Of a DNA stretch of 64,000 bases, positions 40,136-52,934 are shown one piece after another. The notes under the pieces are model-generated. The model worked only from the letters and a program-made list of their open reading frames with translations, had not been told where the DNA came from and did no database searches. This DNA is from Strongyloides papillosus (taxonomy: Eukaryota > Nematoda > Chromadorea > Rhabditida > Strongyloididae): assembly GCA_005656395.1 (NCBI GenBank), contig SRSI01000077.1, positions 434,001-498,000 of the forward strand, in the 5' to 3' direction. Position 1 is the first letter of the stretch, and each line of letters starts with the position of its first letter. Position numbers and translations under genes: made by a program.

Positions 40136-40588
40136 AATTTATTCCAATTCATTATATATGGAATAGCGTAAAAAAACGACGATAATAGTATAAAGATAAA
40201 TTTTAAGAAGATAATTTTTAAAGATTATGTGGAATGAATTTATATCATTCTAAAAGTTATCTAATCTAGGTTAAAATTTGTTTTTATAATACATGATGTA
40301 TCTATTTTTTATTATGATACATTTTTTATTTTATTCTTTAATGAATAATAAAATTTAATATTTTAAAATCGCTTTTTTTATAGGAAATAATTATTGCTAT
40401 GACAATATGATTTTAATTTTTTTTAAAAACTAAAATATGTTTACAGTAAACAAGCAATTAACGTTTTTATAGATTTTTGTCCAAGAAATTAAAGTATAAT
40501 GAGTAAAAATTAACACAATTTTTATAGTTTAAATGTTTTTAAAACCATTTAAAAGTTAAAGACGATGTAAAAGTAGAATGAAAATGAA
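40136..40588. other. Convergent intergenic region
   Basis: The TGF-beta ligand and the SCOT gene end towards each other across 453 bp. It is AT-rich 3' sequence with nothing else visible. Confidence 0.5.
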
Positions 40589-42142
40589 TTATTGTACTAA
40601 AGTACTTTGTCCCATTGGCCTTAAATTTTCACTAATCTTAAAACTACAACCCGTTGATGCTTTTATGTCATCAATTGTTAATCCTTCCTTTATTTCAATC
40701 AATGTTAATCCATTTTTTTTACAAATATCAAATACAGCCATATTAGTGATAAGACGGGATACACAATTTTTTCCTGTTATAGGTAAATTACATTCATCTA
40801 AAATTTTTGGATTACCATCTTTATCAACATGTTCCATTGTAACAATTACACGTGCCCCAGGAGCAGATACAAGATCCATTGCTCCACCCATACCTTTAAC
40901 CATTTTCCCTGGTACCATCCAATTTGCTAGATCACCAAATTTTGAAACTTGCATTCCACCAAGTAATGTCAACTCAATGTGAGATCCTCTAATCATAGCA
41001 AAAGCTTCATCTGACGGAACAATGGCAGCACCAGGTAATAATGTTATTGGTTCTTTTCCAGCATTAATAAGATCGGGATCTTCTTGTCCGCGCTCAGGGT
41101 ATGGTCCTGCTCCAATAACACCATTTTCTGTTTGTAAATGAACAGTAATACCGGGTGGGATGTAATTAGGACATAGTGTTGGAATACCAATACCAAGATT
41201 AGCATACATACCATTTTTAAATTCTAAAGCAGCCCTAGAAGCGATAATCCTGCGATTTTTTTCACCTTCATTCATTGGTTTGTCATCAACTTTTTTTTCA
41301 TTTGGTGATTGTCTAAACATTGGTCTTTCAATAGGCTTGATATAATCTTTACCCAAAACAATTCTATGATTATATATTGATGGAACATGAATGTAATTAG
41401 GATCTAACTCTCCAATTTCAACAATTTCTTCCACCTCAACAATTGTACATTTTGATGCTTTACACATAGGTATATTAAAATTACCAGCAGTTTGCTTGAA
41501 AATAATATTTCCTAATTTATCAGCTTTCCATGCTTTGATAAGTGAAAAATCTCCTGTAATAGCCTCTTCCATAACATAATTAATGCCATTAAATACTCTT
41601 GTTTCTTTTGGTTTACTTGACTTTTTAATTTTATTTTTTTCTTCCTTACTATATTGAATTGGTGCACCACCCTCTTGAACAAGAGTTCCAAAACCAGTTG
41701 GTGTATAGAATGCTGGAATTCCAGCTCCACCAGCTCTAATTTTTTCGGCTAATGTACCTTGTGGTGTAAATTCAAGTTCAATTTCACCATTCATATATTG
41801 ATTCATAAATAATTTATTTTCTCCAACATATGACGATACCATCTTTGATATTTGCTTTGTCTCTAATAACCTGCCTAAACCATGTTTCTCGGTACCAGCT
41901 GTATTTGAGACACATGTTAAATTTTTAATGCCCTTTTTGACGATAGCAGAAATTAAATTTTCAGGTATTCCACATAAACCAAAACCACCAACAAGAAGTT
42001 TTGAACCATCTTTTATATCATGAATTGCGTCATTTGCATTATTATAAAATTGAGCATTTAAATTTTTTGTTAAACAAATATTTCTTTTTAGTCCATTAAA
42101 TGTCGTGGAAAAAGAAAGTAATTTATTTATATGATTAACCAT
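40589..42142 (-). CDS. OXCT1: Succinyl-CoA:3-ketoacid CoA transferase (SCOT), mitochondrial
   Basis: This enzyme moves CoA from succinyl-CoA to acetoacetate and so lets ketone bodies and related acids be used in mitochondria. It is a single-exon gene of 517 residues, against 520 in human OXCT1. The first 35 or so residues are basic and serine/asparagine-rich, consistent with a mitochondrial targeting peptide. The alpha half has [13 protein letters not shown] near residues 52-64 and [16 protein letters not shown] near 138-153. A charged linker around 270-292 leads to the beta half with [15 protein letters not shown]. The active-site glutamate is Glu339 in [13 protein letters not shown]. All key segments are present and no break is seen. 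The C. elegans counterpart is C05C10.3. Confidence 0.97.
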   Translation of the reverse strand: MVNHINKLLSFSTTFNGLKRNICLTKNLNAQFYNNANDAIHDIKDGSKLLVGGFGLCGIPENLISAIVKKGIKNLTCVSNTAGTEKHGLGRLLETKQISKMVSSYVGENKLFMNQYMNGEIELEFTPQGTLAEKIRAGGAGIPAFYTPTGFGTLVQEGGAPIQYSKEEKNKIKKSSKPKETRVFNGINYVMEEAITGDFSLIKAWKADKLGNIIFKQTAGNFNIPMCKASKCTIVEVEEIVEIGELDPNYIHVPSIYNHRIVLGKDYIKPIERPMFRQSPNEKKVDDKPMNEGEKNRRIIASRAALEFKNGMYANLGIGIPTLCPNYIPPGITVHLQTENGVIGAGPYPERGQEDPDLINAGKEPITLLPGAAIVPSDEAFAMIRGSHIELTLLGGMQVSKFGDLANWMVPGKMVKGMGGAMDLVSAPGARVIVTMEHVDKDGNPKILDECNLPITGKNCVSRLITNMAVFDICKKNGLTLIEIKEGLTIDDIKASTGCSFKISENLRPMGQSTLVQ

Positions 42143-43170
42143 ATTTTATTTTTTTGATTCAAAATTAAGAATTTGAAACTAAAAATTAAAAAATTTTTAT
42201 TTATAAGGATTATTTATAGTATGTATAAAATAAATAAATAAATACTTAATTTTCTATATTATATAAAAAAATGTATATATAGAATATAAATCAATACATA
42301 ATATTCAAATACTTCTATAGATTTTAAGGGGTGATTTGATTGTATCAAACTCCAAAATATAGATAAAAATTTTCCTTTCTCACGAGATTAAAAGTAAAAC
42401 CAGTTACACCAAACTTTAAAGTATTTGTTATTATCGTCGTAGGACAAAAAAAATTTACGTTGCTTATCAGCAAGAGAATCAAAATTAATTTTTACAATGA
42501 AAGTGTTTAACATTTCATAGTAGTAGTGTAAAAGAAAGATTAAAATTTTGATTTTAATGTTATTGATAAAAACGATAAAATGATAGTTTAAAATTGAGAC
42601 TCAATAATTGAGCATTATTTTATAATGACAATTACTACTTATTAGATTTTTATATTCAATACAAAAAACTAAATTTATCCAAAGGATATAAATTACAAAA
42701 CATCAGAAATGTTACACTTAAATGTTTAACTTATTTATAATACTTTTATCTTAATTTTTTATTTATAAATTTTTTTTATATAAATAAAATTCCAAGAAAG
42801 GACTCTTGAGAATTGTGAATAAAAAATGCTTTTACAAAATAAATGGACTCATGGATAACATCAAAATACTATAGATTATTTTTTAAGGAAGTTTTTTAAA
42901 ATAATTTGTAAACATCTGAAAAAGTAATATTTTTGATAAAAACAATTATGTTATCAATATTGAAATTATATATAAACAGGAATATAAATTAGGAGATAAT
43001 ATTTTTTGTTAATTTATAATATCCATAAATAGTTAATAAATTATAAGCAAAATTTATACAAAGTTCGATTTTTACTATTACAATATTACAATTTTTAAAA
43101 GCTAACTACAATTTTATATATTTTAACACTTATTTATAATTTAAATTTATTTTTAAATAAGTATTAATTG
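42143..43170. other. Intergenic region upstream of SCOT
   Basis: This 1.0-kb AT-rich stretch contains the SCOT promoter by position. No other element is recognised. Confidence 0.45.
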
Positions 43171-44131
43171 ATGAAAATGGATAGTATCTACGAGATTAAT
43201 GATAAAATTATCGGAAAAAATCTAATGTTTTATTTAAATAAAATTGGAAAGGACTTAAATAGGTTAGAGAGTTAATGTTAACTATATATTTCTTTTATCA
43301 ATTAGCAGTAAAATTTGAATATTTTTCTGTTTCCTGCTCAATATAAGATCGTGTTTCATAATGAGGATGAAATAAAAAATAAAATTATACCAGGAAAATC
43401 AATTGCTGTTGAAGAAGCTTCAGAAAATGCATTAATCAGTTTAACTTTCGTCTCAGCTGTAAAAAATTATAAACCAAAATTGGTTATTGCTAGATAATGT
43501 ATTAGTAGAAAGAAAAGTATTTGTTGAAGCTTATAAGAAGAAGCTTATATTAACTGACTCAGAAAAAGGAATGAATGGTATTTTTGAGAAAGTCGAAGAA
43601 TTTAAATAATAAATTCCAAATATTTTTGATAATAATCAATTCGGCAATAAAGAAAATCATATGGTACATTACAAAACAACAGGACCAAGAATTCGTGATT
43701 AAACAAGTAGTAAAGTTTAAGTTAAACTTTTTGGTGGAACATGCACAATAGTATCAAAATTATTAAAGTAAAATAATAATAATATAAAAATTTATGTTGT
43801 AGAGCCATAAAAATCATCTGTAATAAATGGCTTCACTTTATTTTCCACATAGAATCCGAAGAATTGGTGTGGCACGAAAAATTCTGATTTTTTAATTTTT
43901 GATGGTGTAATTCGAGTAACGTCCGAGGATGTTATGCTGACAGCTAAAAATTAGCTCAAAAAGAAGGTATTCTTTGTAGTATATTGAGTGATGCTAATGT
44001 TTGCGCCATAAAAAAAATAAGCCAAAAAGAAAGAAAATAAAGGAAAACTTTCTGTAACAGTAATTATTTCATTTGGTGCAAATTATTTGTCAACTGAGTT
44101 ATTTAATATTGCCGAAGACCATAAAAACTAA
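43171..44131 (+). pseudogene. Decayed cysteine synthase (CYSL/OASTL-type, PLP-dependent) pseudogene
   Basis: Colinear fragments of an O-acetylserine (thiol) lyase-like protein can be read in shifting frames. The N-terminal IYEINDKIIGKNLMFYLNKIG resembles the family's IGNTP..LN start. AVKFEYFSVSCSI lies at 43305-43343. Then come IIPGKSIAVEEASENALISL (from 43384), YKTTGPRIRD, IKIYVVEP, VINGF, VIRVTSEDVMLTAKKLAQKEGIL, and a tail matching the YLST..ED end. The frame is broken by many stops and shifts. The conserved S-x-K-D-R motif holding the PLP lysine reads SI-stop-DR, with TAA at 43344-43346 where Lys is expected. The SGNTG phosphate loop has become ASENA. A short intron may have lain at about 43272-43304. 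C. elegans has several such cysl genes. This copy is clearly non-functional. Confidence 0.85.
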
Positions 44132-44276
44132 AATACTGTAAAATTTTACCATATTAGTAATCAAATACTAATATTTTTTGCTAAATTTTACACATCAATT
44201 ATCTAGTTAATTTTTATCCTGCAAAAGACGATATATTAGCATTACTTTGTCTATGTCTAAAAAAATAAAAACAATT

Positions 44277-45351
44277 TTAATGAGTTTTTGAATAAACTAA
44301 CGTATATTGTTGTAATGGAACAACATGTGGTGAAATATAATTACGTAACCTAATAATTGTTAAAAATTTGTTTCTGCATGCATTAATCATTGTTAAACTA
44401 ATTAAACCACTGACAAAAGGTACCCATTCAATAGAAAAAAATAAAAGCGTTCCTAATCCTTTGATATTAAATTGAAAATAGTCTGATGCTTCAAAGATTA
44501 ATACTGGAATAAATCCTAAAAACATCGGAACTAATGCATGACAAAACATGACACGATTTAACTGCTTTTGTAATGATATAGATTTAGAAGACATTGAATT
44601 TTTTTGTAACTGTAGTTGTTTTCTTATTTTGTAATATGAAAAATAAACAATTAAAACACATATACTACTTGTAGAAAATAATTGTATATTATAAATCAAT
44701 CCATATATTACAATATATTAATAATAATTATTTCTCTTTCATATTCTTTAAGTTCATTTTTGTAGGGTATTTCAAATAAATTTATCAGTTTTTTATATTC
44801 GGGATCATCTGATGGTATTATACAAAAGCTTAATACTACTAATGATGAGCTATTCCATATAATTAAACAGATAATAGTTGAAAAAAATTGTAAATTTGTC
44901 ATTTTGTAATTGCTTAAAAAATAATTGCCGTAAAAGGAGTGTCATGAAACTAAACTTACTGTATTAAAAGTAAGTATCTATAAAAAAATGTAATACAAAT
45001 ATTACAAAAACTTAATTGGAAAAGTACCATATGAAAAAAAATACAACTATACGTCCATATTTTTGATGATATCAAAAATGTAATACCTTCAGTAAATGTT
45101 AAAATATAACCATTAAAAGTTTCCATTGATAACATTGCCACTGAATTTGACAATGATAAAAAAAAATCTGTCAATGTAACTAAGATAATAATTCTTTTAT
45201 AATTACTAATCTCATGTTTATCCATTTTATATAAAACATATAAAAGTATAAAATTTACCGTTGCACCAAGAATAGTTCCAACTAAATCATTAATTGACAA
45301 TAATTTACGTATTGTAATTAAATAATCAGGGCCAAAAAATGGAACATCCAT
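44277..45351 (-). CDS. Seven-transmembrane chemoreceptor, Srd/Str superfamily type
   Basis: The three exons are 44960-45351, 44712-44912 and 44277-44667, giving 327 residues. Two short introns (47 and 44 bp) have GT-AG borders that restore one frame through seven hydrophobic segments. Features typical of nematode Srd/Str receptors are the short extracellular N-terminus and FYRYL at the end of TM3. A long second outer loop follows (about 160-185). Next come a serine-rich loop ending SLQKQLNRVMFCHALVP before TM6, and a final segment ending near ACRNKF. Such receptors usually sit in sensory cilia of head neurons; the ligand is unknown. The second intron's acceptor (TCTACAAG) is weaker than the others here, so this border is less sure. 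No stop or shift is needed if both introns are real. Confidence 0.7.
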
Positions 45352-48300
45352 TTTTTATTTTTTAATGTAAAAATATTCTAGTAATATTTAATTTATATTT
45401 TTATAAACTTGTAAATATAATATAACAAACTGAATTTTTTATATTCTAAGCCTTTTAAAACATTAGTAAATATCATTCCTTTCTCTAAAATATCTTTTGT
45501 TATTTTGCTAATATTTTCACGTCATTTATATTCCAACAAAAGATTATTAATAATAAAAAAATTATAGAATGTAATATAAATTACAAACTTATAAAAGGAG
45601 GAAAATAATTGTCTTAAATAATAACATTTTTCTTTTTCGAGCATCATTCTACAAAGTCATAAAATAAATAATTTTAAAAAATTTTACTTTTTTTCAATTA
45701 TTTTAATATTTGCCGATTAATGCCACAGGTGAAATTTACAAAATCGGGTATGCATAAAAAAGAATTTGTTAGTTTAATTCTTTCAAAAAAATGTATCAAA
45801 ATATTTTGATATTAATATAAAATAAATCAAAATTAATAAAAAGAGTAATATATAAAATTAAAAATGTATAATTTAGTTAATATTAATAAAAATTTATAGT
45901 ATAAAATATTTAACTATAAAGTAATTACATAACATTCAAAGTGACTTTGAAGTTTCATTTAATGGAAACAATATTTAAAAATGTATGTCTAATTTAATTT
46001 ATTTTTATAACAAGTAATTTTAAATTTTTGCACTATTAATCTTTACATTTATGCATAGACTTTTGGTTGAAAATGAAGTTTAAGTTTAAAATTAAAATAT
46101 TAATAAATAACTAATGATAGATTAAAATAAATTAGGACTAAAATTTTCAAGAGTAGGTTTTTTTGTCAAGACTTTTGTTTATAATTTATAACAGAATTTA
46201 ATTAAAAATATAAAGATAGAATAAATTAAGTTTTTTCGACATCATTTAACCATCCAATTTTGTTTAAATTTAATTGATATTGCTTAGTACGAATTGAAAG
46301 TATTCATTTATCAATCCATAATTTTTAATTTAATTATGATATTCTTAACATTAATATCATGAAAAATATTTTTAGCATTCTATTTTATGAAACCTGAATT
46401 ATTAAAGTAATTATTTTTATTCTAATAAGTTAAAAAAATGGCCATCTATTTTTAAATTTAAAAATAGCACTATGGAAATTTTATCAAATATGATACTTCA
46501 AACACAAAACTTTTCCATACAATATGTTATCATTAAAATTAAAAAAATACATTTTCTTTCCTCCTATAAACATCTTAACAAAGCTATTATTATTCTTTAG
46601 TAATAAAATATTGTTATTTTAAAAATATATTTATATATTGAAAGATGAAAATACATATTAAGATTATTAATATTTTTCATATATCACATTAACTGATCAA
46701 CATAATGTAATGATATTTTGAAAAAGGTTATTAGATAATGTGATTAGACATAGGAAATATTATTAAATATAAGAATGGAAATATAAATATTATATCCTAC
46801 ATAGGTATTTTTTTCTTTTCTTAATATTTCCTTATATTTTATGTTTAAAAAATGATTATTTAATATTAAAATGTTTTAATGTTACTGCAATGTTAATCTT
46901 TCCCATTGTTTTCATTTTCAAGGTATGATTGTTTTCTTTAGAAATTCCGTAAAGAAATTTTTTTTCATGAGAAATGAAAAGATGTTTATAATATATATGT
47001 ATAGATATACTTATACTTGTCTGAATATCTATCAAGGCCAGAGGGTTGATTAATTAAATACAAGGTTGAAATATTATTTATTTTTCAGCAATTTAAATAC
47101 AGCTGGAAAGTATGAATGAAATTTATTTCTTAATAATAATCTATATTAAATTGTTTGCCTTCAAGGCTCATTAAATTTAAACATATAAAACACTGTTATA
47201 AATTTTTTTTACTTATTGTTTTAAATTCCATTTGTATGCGGTTGACCGTCCGGTAAAAATATTAACTTACAAATAATGAGAATGAGTAAGAAAGAGAGAT
47301 TAATGAAATATGACAATTGTCTAAAACATCTGTTGATGTCAAAACCTGGAACATATTAACCAATACACTACAATTATACTTTTCATATTATAGTATAATT
47401 TTTAATTTTATTTTCCATTAAAACAACTTTTTTAATAAAAATTAGGTTGATTTATCTATCATTTTAATATTATTATAAGAATCCATAATTTAACATTATT
47501 CTATTATAAAATTATTCTCATATAAATTTTTTCTTATAAATTTGTGTTCTAATTTAATATACTTCTTAAAAGAATTGAAGAAATTAATATGAGTAAAATG
47601 AAAACCAAATTCACTATAACCAATAAAAACCTCAGTCATCTGTCCTCATATTGTCATTTTATATTTATTATTCACTCAAACTTTAGTTATTACCTTATTT
47701 CAATAAACTTTTATTACTATGCCATTTATTCTTATTTTTACAATAAACAATACAAATATTAAACAGGGACACTCTTTTATGACACTTCATATTAGATAAT
47801 TCAACAAACAATTTGAATGGCCAAAATATATAACTAAAAATAGTATATTTATTATTGTTATATACAATAGATAGTGTTATAAAAAGCATGTCTACTAAGA
47901 AATAATCTATATGTTCCATTATATGTGTAGAATAAGACAAAATAATTGACTCATTTTATATAAATCATTTTTGTTCATATTTAAAATTTTAAATATTTTA
48001 TAAAATTTCAACAATATTTTTTTTTACTTTTATATATTTGAATGAAATATATATATATATATTAGTATTTTAAAGGTTACTCATTTTGATTTACTATCCT
48101 CATTAACATCTGTTTAAATCTTTTTGATCATACCGTCTTTGGTTTGCATTTTTCTTTTAATACTTAATATCCTTACCATTCATCACAAATGGGTGCATAA
48201 ATTTGTTTTGTTTTTAAGATGAAAACATTTAATCAGTTATGCACACTTTTTTTAGTATTATTTAAGAAGTCAACAAATATCTCTTTTTTTATTACGCTTC

Positions 48301-50570
48301 AACAAAGAATATCCAATTTCTTACGATAGTCAAAGTTTGTTAAAAGACACATAGTTAATAATTATTAAAACCACAAATGTTTGGATAATCAGTAAACTAA
48401 CTATATGATATATCCGAGTATAATTGACCTAACAAGAAAAAAGCTAACAGATCTACACATATGGCATCACGTTTATCTCCTCCTATATCTAACCTAAAAT
48501 GCCATTTATTCATTGGTCATTGAACTGCATTTTATTATTAATATATATCTACTATAAATCCTTGTTTGTACTATATTTTCAATAACAAGTCGTTTCTTGT
48601 ATCAACTAAAAGTGCAATCTAATAAAATTTCTTTGTATCGTGATACAATATTAGAATCTTGTTATCAAAAAGTATTATTTGAGATATAAAATTTTATTTA
48701 CATACTCAAAACTTTCCTATTAATAATATTTAAGTTGTGCTTAATCATTTTAAAAGGATTCTAATACTAAAATTTTTCTTTTGAAATACAATAAATTTTA
48801 CTAGTCTAAAAATAAAAAATTTCTTAAATATCATTTTTAAAATAAATACATTATGCGTCAACAGATATTTAATACCACTTTCTATGAATTTATTTCGTTT
48901 TCACTAATTAATAAATATTTTCGTAATCAGCTTGTTATGTACATAGAAGATTCTTATCAAAGTAGTATATATCGTATTTTGTGATAAACAATTTACTAAT
49001 AAAATTGAGAAATTTGCTGCCAACTATTATAATTATTTACATTTTGTAAAATTGTTTAAAAAATTCATAACAATACAATCACATTATTTCTTATTATATA
49101 TTATAAAAAATGTTAAATTATATTGTTGGAAAGTTTTATTTATACAAAAATTATTTTGTCATAATGTTTTTGTAATAAATTTATATTTTTGTTTTATACA
49201 TTAATAGGTGGTTAACAGTAATGTAAAATGAAAATGCTTTTAACTTTCTGAGAATATATAAGAATCTTGTAATATATATACATAATGACTTAAATACAAA
49301 ATTTCATTCTTGATACTATCAAATATATACATATTTTTTATTCTTCCTGTCGCTTTAGGTAAAGGATGGCCTTGTTGATAAAATTTTTAATTTTAACTAT
49401 ACTATTATTTAAACAAATTAAACTTTTATTTTTATTGTACATATATATCTTTTTTTATTATATAATGTGAATTCTTACAATATTAGAATGTCTAAAAAAA
49501 TCTATTTAGTAAATTAAAAAATAATTAAAAATTTTTAATTTACATCTGCATCATTTCAAAATAGACTGTAAGTGTAGTTAATTCTACAAATTCATTGGAT
49601 TATATCATTCATTCATCATCCATAATAGTAGCTTTTTTTCTTCTAATATTATAAAAGCTACATAATTTACAATATATCTATTATGTTATAAAGGCAATAA
49701 AAAAGTGGAAAATTGAACAATACATTATTAATTACATTGTCATGAATAAATTTCATACAATAAAGCTTTAATTACTAAACAATTAATAATTTTTTTATTT
49801 ATCTCTACTATTTTATTTTAAGCAATACTAAACTGTTTAGTTTATATTAATTTATAATTCATACTACTGAATTGTTTTTATTAAGAATGACTTATTTTGC
49901 TTACGTTATTTATACTTAGGATTTGTCTATTTTTTTAGGAGAAAAAAAAACCAATAAATTATTAATAATAAAACTCTTATTAACCTTTTAAAGATTCTTC
50001 TATTTTTAACTATCTTCCTTTATTTGCTTTTTTTAAAAAGGACATTTTTTTAAATATATAATATTTTTTCCTTTATCAAAAATCTTATAGTAAAAATGTT
50101 CATCTTCTATATAAATGTTCTAAGATTTTATAAATATATACATATATACATTTATTATTTTATCAAGTATCAACTTTTATTTGATATCACTTTTTCTTGT
50201 GGTTAATATCATAATTTCATCAATTTTATTGAAATAAAGTGACTATAAAAAAGAAACATTTTTTCATGAATTTCGTTGTCATAACTTGTCATTCATGAAT
50301 TCTCTTTAACCCTTTTTTTTATATATGACATCTACTTGAATATAAAATTTCTTTTTTACAATTTATAATGCTTTGATAAAATATTTTCATATATTTTATA
50401 ACATGTATCCTCTTTCATTAACAATTTATTTTTTAGCGTAATAAATCTCAAAAAAAATAATAATAATATTTTATTTATTTATAAGTTGTTATTATTTTAA
50501 AAAATATAGCGTTTAATAACGCTATATTATAGAAATAAGCAAAATTTTATTTCTTATTAGTTCTTCTATC
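45352..50570. other. 5.2-kb AT-rich intergenic region
   Basis: This lies between the chemoreceptor start (minus) and the coiled-coil protein start (plus). It holds only short chance ORFs. I see no tRNA, snRNA, known microRNA or transposon signature. A small palindrome-like segment near 46940-46965 (TTTCTTTA..TAAAGAAA) is within chance for this composition. Confidence 0.45.
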
Positions 50571-51962
50571 ATGAATGGAAGGAGGGGAGATGAAGAAAGT
50601 AAGTTTATTAATAGATAAAATAAATGATTATTTTTTTTATAGATTCATGTTCTTTATTGTTCAACTCCTCAAATATAACAGTAAGACGTTCCACAAACAA
50701 AAATAATTCTTCACATGGAATATCTAGTAATAAATCACCTCAATTACTTACACATTTAGACAATTCTTCCATAACACCCCATTCCAATGGCAGTATTAAT
50801 AAATTTTTAGAAGGTTTAAGTAATATGGCAACAACAAGGTACGTAAAAATATTTCTTTTCACTAAAAACAAAACAATTTTATAGTACATTAATGAGAAAA
50901 CAAGCTGAGACTCAAATGAAAGCAGTTAATTGTATGACAAAATGGGCTGTTGAAAATGATAATGCAGCAATAGAAGATGTAATGAAGAAAACAAATGAAG
51001 TATTTAAAATATTTTCAGATAGACTAGTAAGGTTTTCTAGTGAACATGAAACATCCGTTAAAGTACTTAAAAAAATTGAACAAACAGAAAAGGCAATAAA
51101 AATAGCTGAGAAAAAACTATCTCAAATTAATGAACAAGAGAAAAAAATTGAAAAAGACATTAAAAAATACTCTAGATCTTCATCTTCATCATTTTTTAAG
51201 AGTAAAAAACCAACAGATTTGGCTATATTACACCATGACTTGAATAATATTAAAAATGCTAAAGCTGTTGCGAAAAAAGAGTTGAGTGATATTCAAGCTG
51301 AAATGGAAGTTATAAAAATGTTCAGATTTAGAAAAGGGATGGAGGTATGTATTCTATTTATTTAATAAAAAATATTATTTTTTAAGGGTATATCAGTTGC
51401 ATGGAGAAATCTTGCAATGGACCTAGCATCTATATTTACTTGTCAACAAGAACTTATTGATATGGTTCCAGCAGTATCAACTGAGGATGTTAGAGAAATG
51501 GTATATGAAGGAAGTAGTCAAACAAAAAGTATGATTGAAGATTTGAAAGATAAACTTAGAATGACCAATCCATCAAACAACGATGAAAGAATAAGTGGAA
51601 GAAGAAGTGAACCAGTAAGATCAAGACCACAATTACTGGGTGAATGTATTAGAAGAGGAACACCACCACCACCATATTCACTAGCAATTGCACCTGAACA
51701 TGAAACGCCAACACCAAGAAGACATTCAGCATTTATATCACCAACATCATCAATTGATTCTGATTACTCATCTAGTAGTAATACAAGTAGTAACAATGGA
51801 TTATCAGAAAGGACACCTCTTAGAATACCAATCTCTCCTGATGGACAAATACCAAATGGTAGACTCTATCCGATTCTTTCTCCAAACCCTTATAAAGAAA
51901 ATATTGGTAATCGTAATGGAGGTCGTCTTTCCATTTATTCTAATCATGTAACACCAGCTTAA
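50571..51962 (+). CDS. Coiled-coil protein with a BAR-like helical region, family not recognised
   Basis: The four exons are 50571-50598, 50643-50838, 50885-51344 and 51387-51962. All have GT-AG borders and matching phases, giving 419 residues. Residues 1-70 are polar and Ser/Asn-rich. Residues 75-265 are mostly long amphipathic helices (for example KVLKKIEQTEKAIKIAEKK and KNAKAVAKKELSDIQAEME). They enclose a serine run and a FFKSKK segment, a layout like a BAR or eisosome-type membrane-binding domain. The part around WRNLAMDLASIFTCQQELIDM is well structured and rich in hydrophobics. Residues 290-419 look disordered, with basic/serine patches and the proline motif TPPPPYS, which could bind SH3 or WW domains. 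I do not recognise an orthologue. A peripheral membrane or cytoskeletal adaptor is inference only. There is no signal peptide or transmembrane helix. Confidence 0.75.
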
Positions 51963-52075
51963 ACATTCCTTCAATATACATATAAATACGTAATCATGAA
52001 TATATAAAAAGTTGTGTTTCAAATAAGTTAACCGGATGGATTACATAATTTTTTAATCGCTTTCAACAAAAAAAT

Positions 52076-52149
52076 TATTTTTCTGAACAACTAGTCAAAT
52101 AATAGATATTTATTATTTAGAGAAATTAATTTGACTTGTCAGAAAAATA
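52076..52149. repeat. Inverted repeat able to form a 74-base hairpin
   Basis: TATTTTTCTGA (52076-52086) is matched exactly by its complement at 52139-52149, and AGTCAAAT (52093-52100) by its complement at 52129-52136. A 6 x 2 internal loop separates the two helices, and the terminal loop is 28 bases. It could be part of a 3' UTR or a small-RNA precursor; no known microRNA is recognised. Confidence 0.5.
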
Positions 52150-52386
52150 CTTATTCTGTTGACATAAATTTATCTTAATTGAAATGTTGTGTAAAAAATA
52201 ATAAAAAAAATGAAACTTTAAAAATACAATTTTTACTTCACTGATAATAAAACTTATTTTTTTCTACTTTAAAATACATATTTAATATGTATTGTTTTAC
52301 CAATAAAACATTGAATAAATTGTGGTCGATTTTATTTTATAAATAAAACAAATAAGAGATTCAGAATCGCGCTTACATCCTATGAA

Positions 52387-52427
52387 ATCATTTCCCAACT
52401 TCTTGTTTAAGAAGTTTGCTAAATGAT
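52387..52427. repeat. Compact 41-base inverted repeat
   Basis: ATCATTT (52387-52393) pairs with AAATGAT (52421-52427), and AACTTCTT (52397-52404) pairs with AAGAAGTT (52409-52416) around the tetraloop GTTT. A 3 x 4 internal loop lies between. All fifteen pairs are Watson-Crick. The function is unknown. Confidence 0.55.
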
Positions 52428-52934
52428 AACATTTTTATCAGATCAAAGTGTAGAGTAAGGTATCATCATTATCTCAATAGTTTCGATGAAACAATAAACA
52501 CAAACGCTTTTATACTACTTTTCACTTTTAATTGTTTCTAGTAGCAATTTTTTATTCATCATGTGTATGTCGTACTCGGATAAATTTATATGACAACTAA
52601 AAGCAATGCCACTAAACAAACCTAACGATCTTCCTCATACAATAATAATTTTGGCTTTATCTTTTCTACTTCATAAAGATGGATTAAAATATTTACCTTT
52701 AAAATAAATAATTTTTAAAATTTTTATAGAAAAATGTACAGAAAGAAAATATGAAAGAATTTAAGGTAGGTCTTAATTGTGAAAAGAAGCCTTTAGGAAG
52801 ATTAACAGTAAGTTACATGAGTAATTAAAGTATTTATAGTCACACAAGGAAAGGTATAAATTTTATACTATCTTGTAGATGGATTCATTTTTAAGTTTTT
52901 CATATAAATAAAATATGTTAAGGTATGTTTATTT

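Larger units (their letters stand above)
51963..52934. other. Intergenic region carrying two hairpins
   Basis: This is 972 bp between two same-strand genes. The first part is the 3' UTR of the coiled-coil gene and the last part the promoter of the ground-like gene. Two inverted repeats, listed separately, are its only notable content. Confidence 0.5.

Noticed and set aside
43315..43497. Stand-alone 60-codon gene
   Set aside because: It is one surviving frame segment of the cysteine-synthase pseudogene.
44708..44902. Separate small gene ending IIIINIL
   Set aside because: It is the middle exon of the Srd-like receptor; the stop at 44708 falls inside the next intron.
47230..47275. Small GC-richer patch with short pairing (ATTTGTA..TACAAAT, CGGTTGACCG)
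   Set aside because: Stem lengths are within chance and the patch is only about 20 bases; no RNA family is recognised.
47695..47940. Minus-strand ORF of 81 codons
   Set aside because: It is Tyr/Ile/Asn-rich, typical of random AT-rich sequence, with no domain, signal peptide or matching exons.
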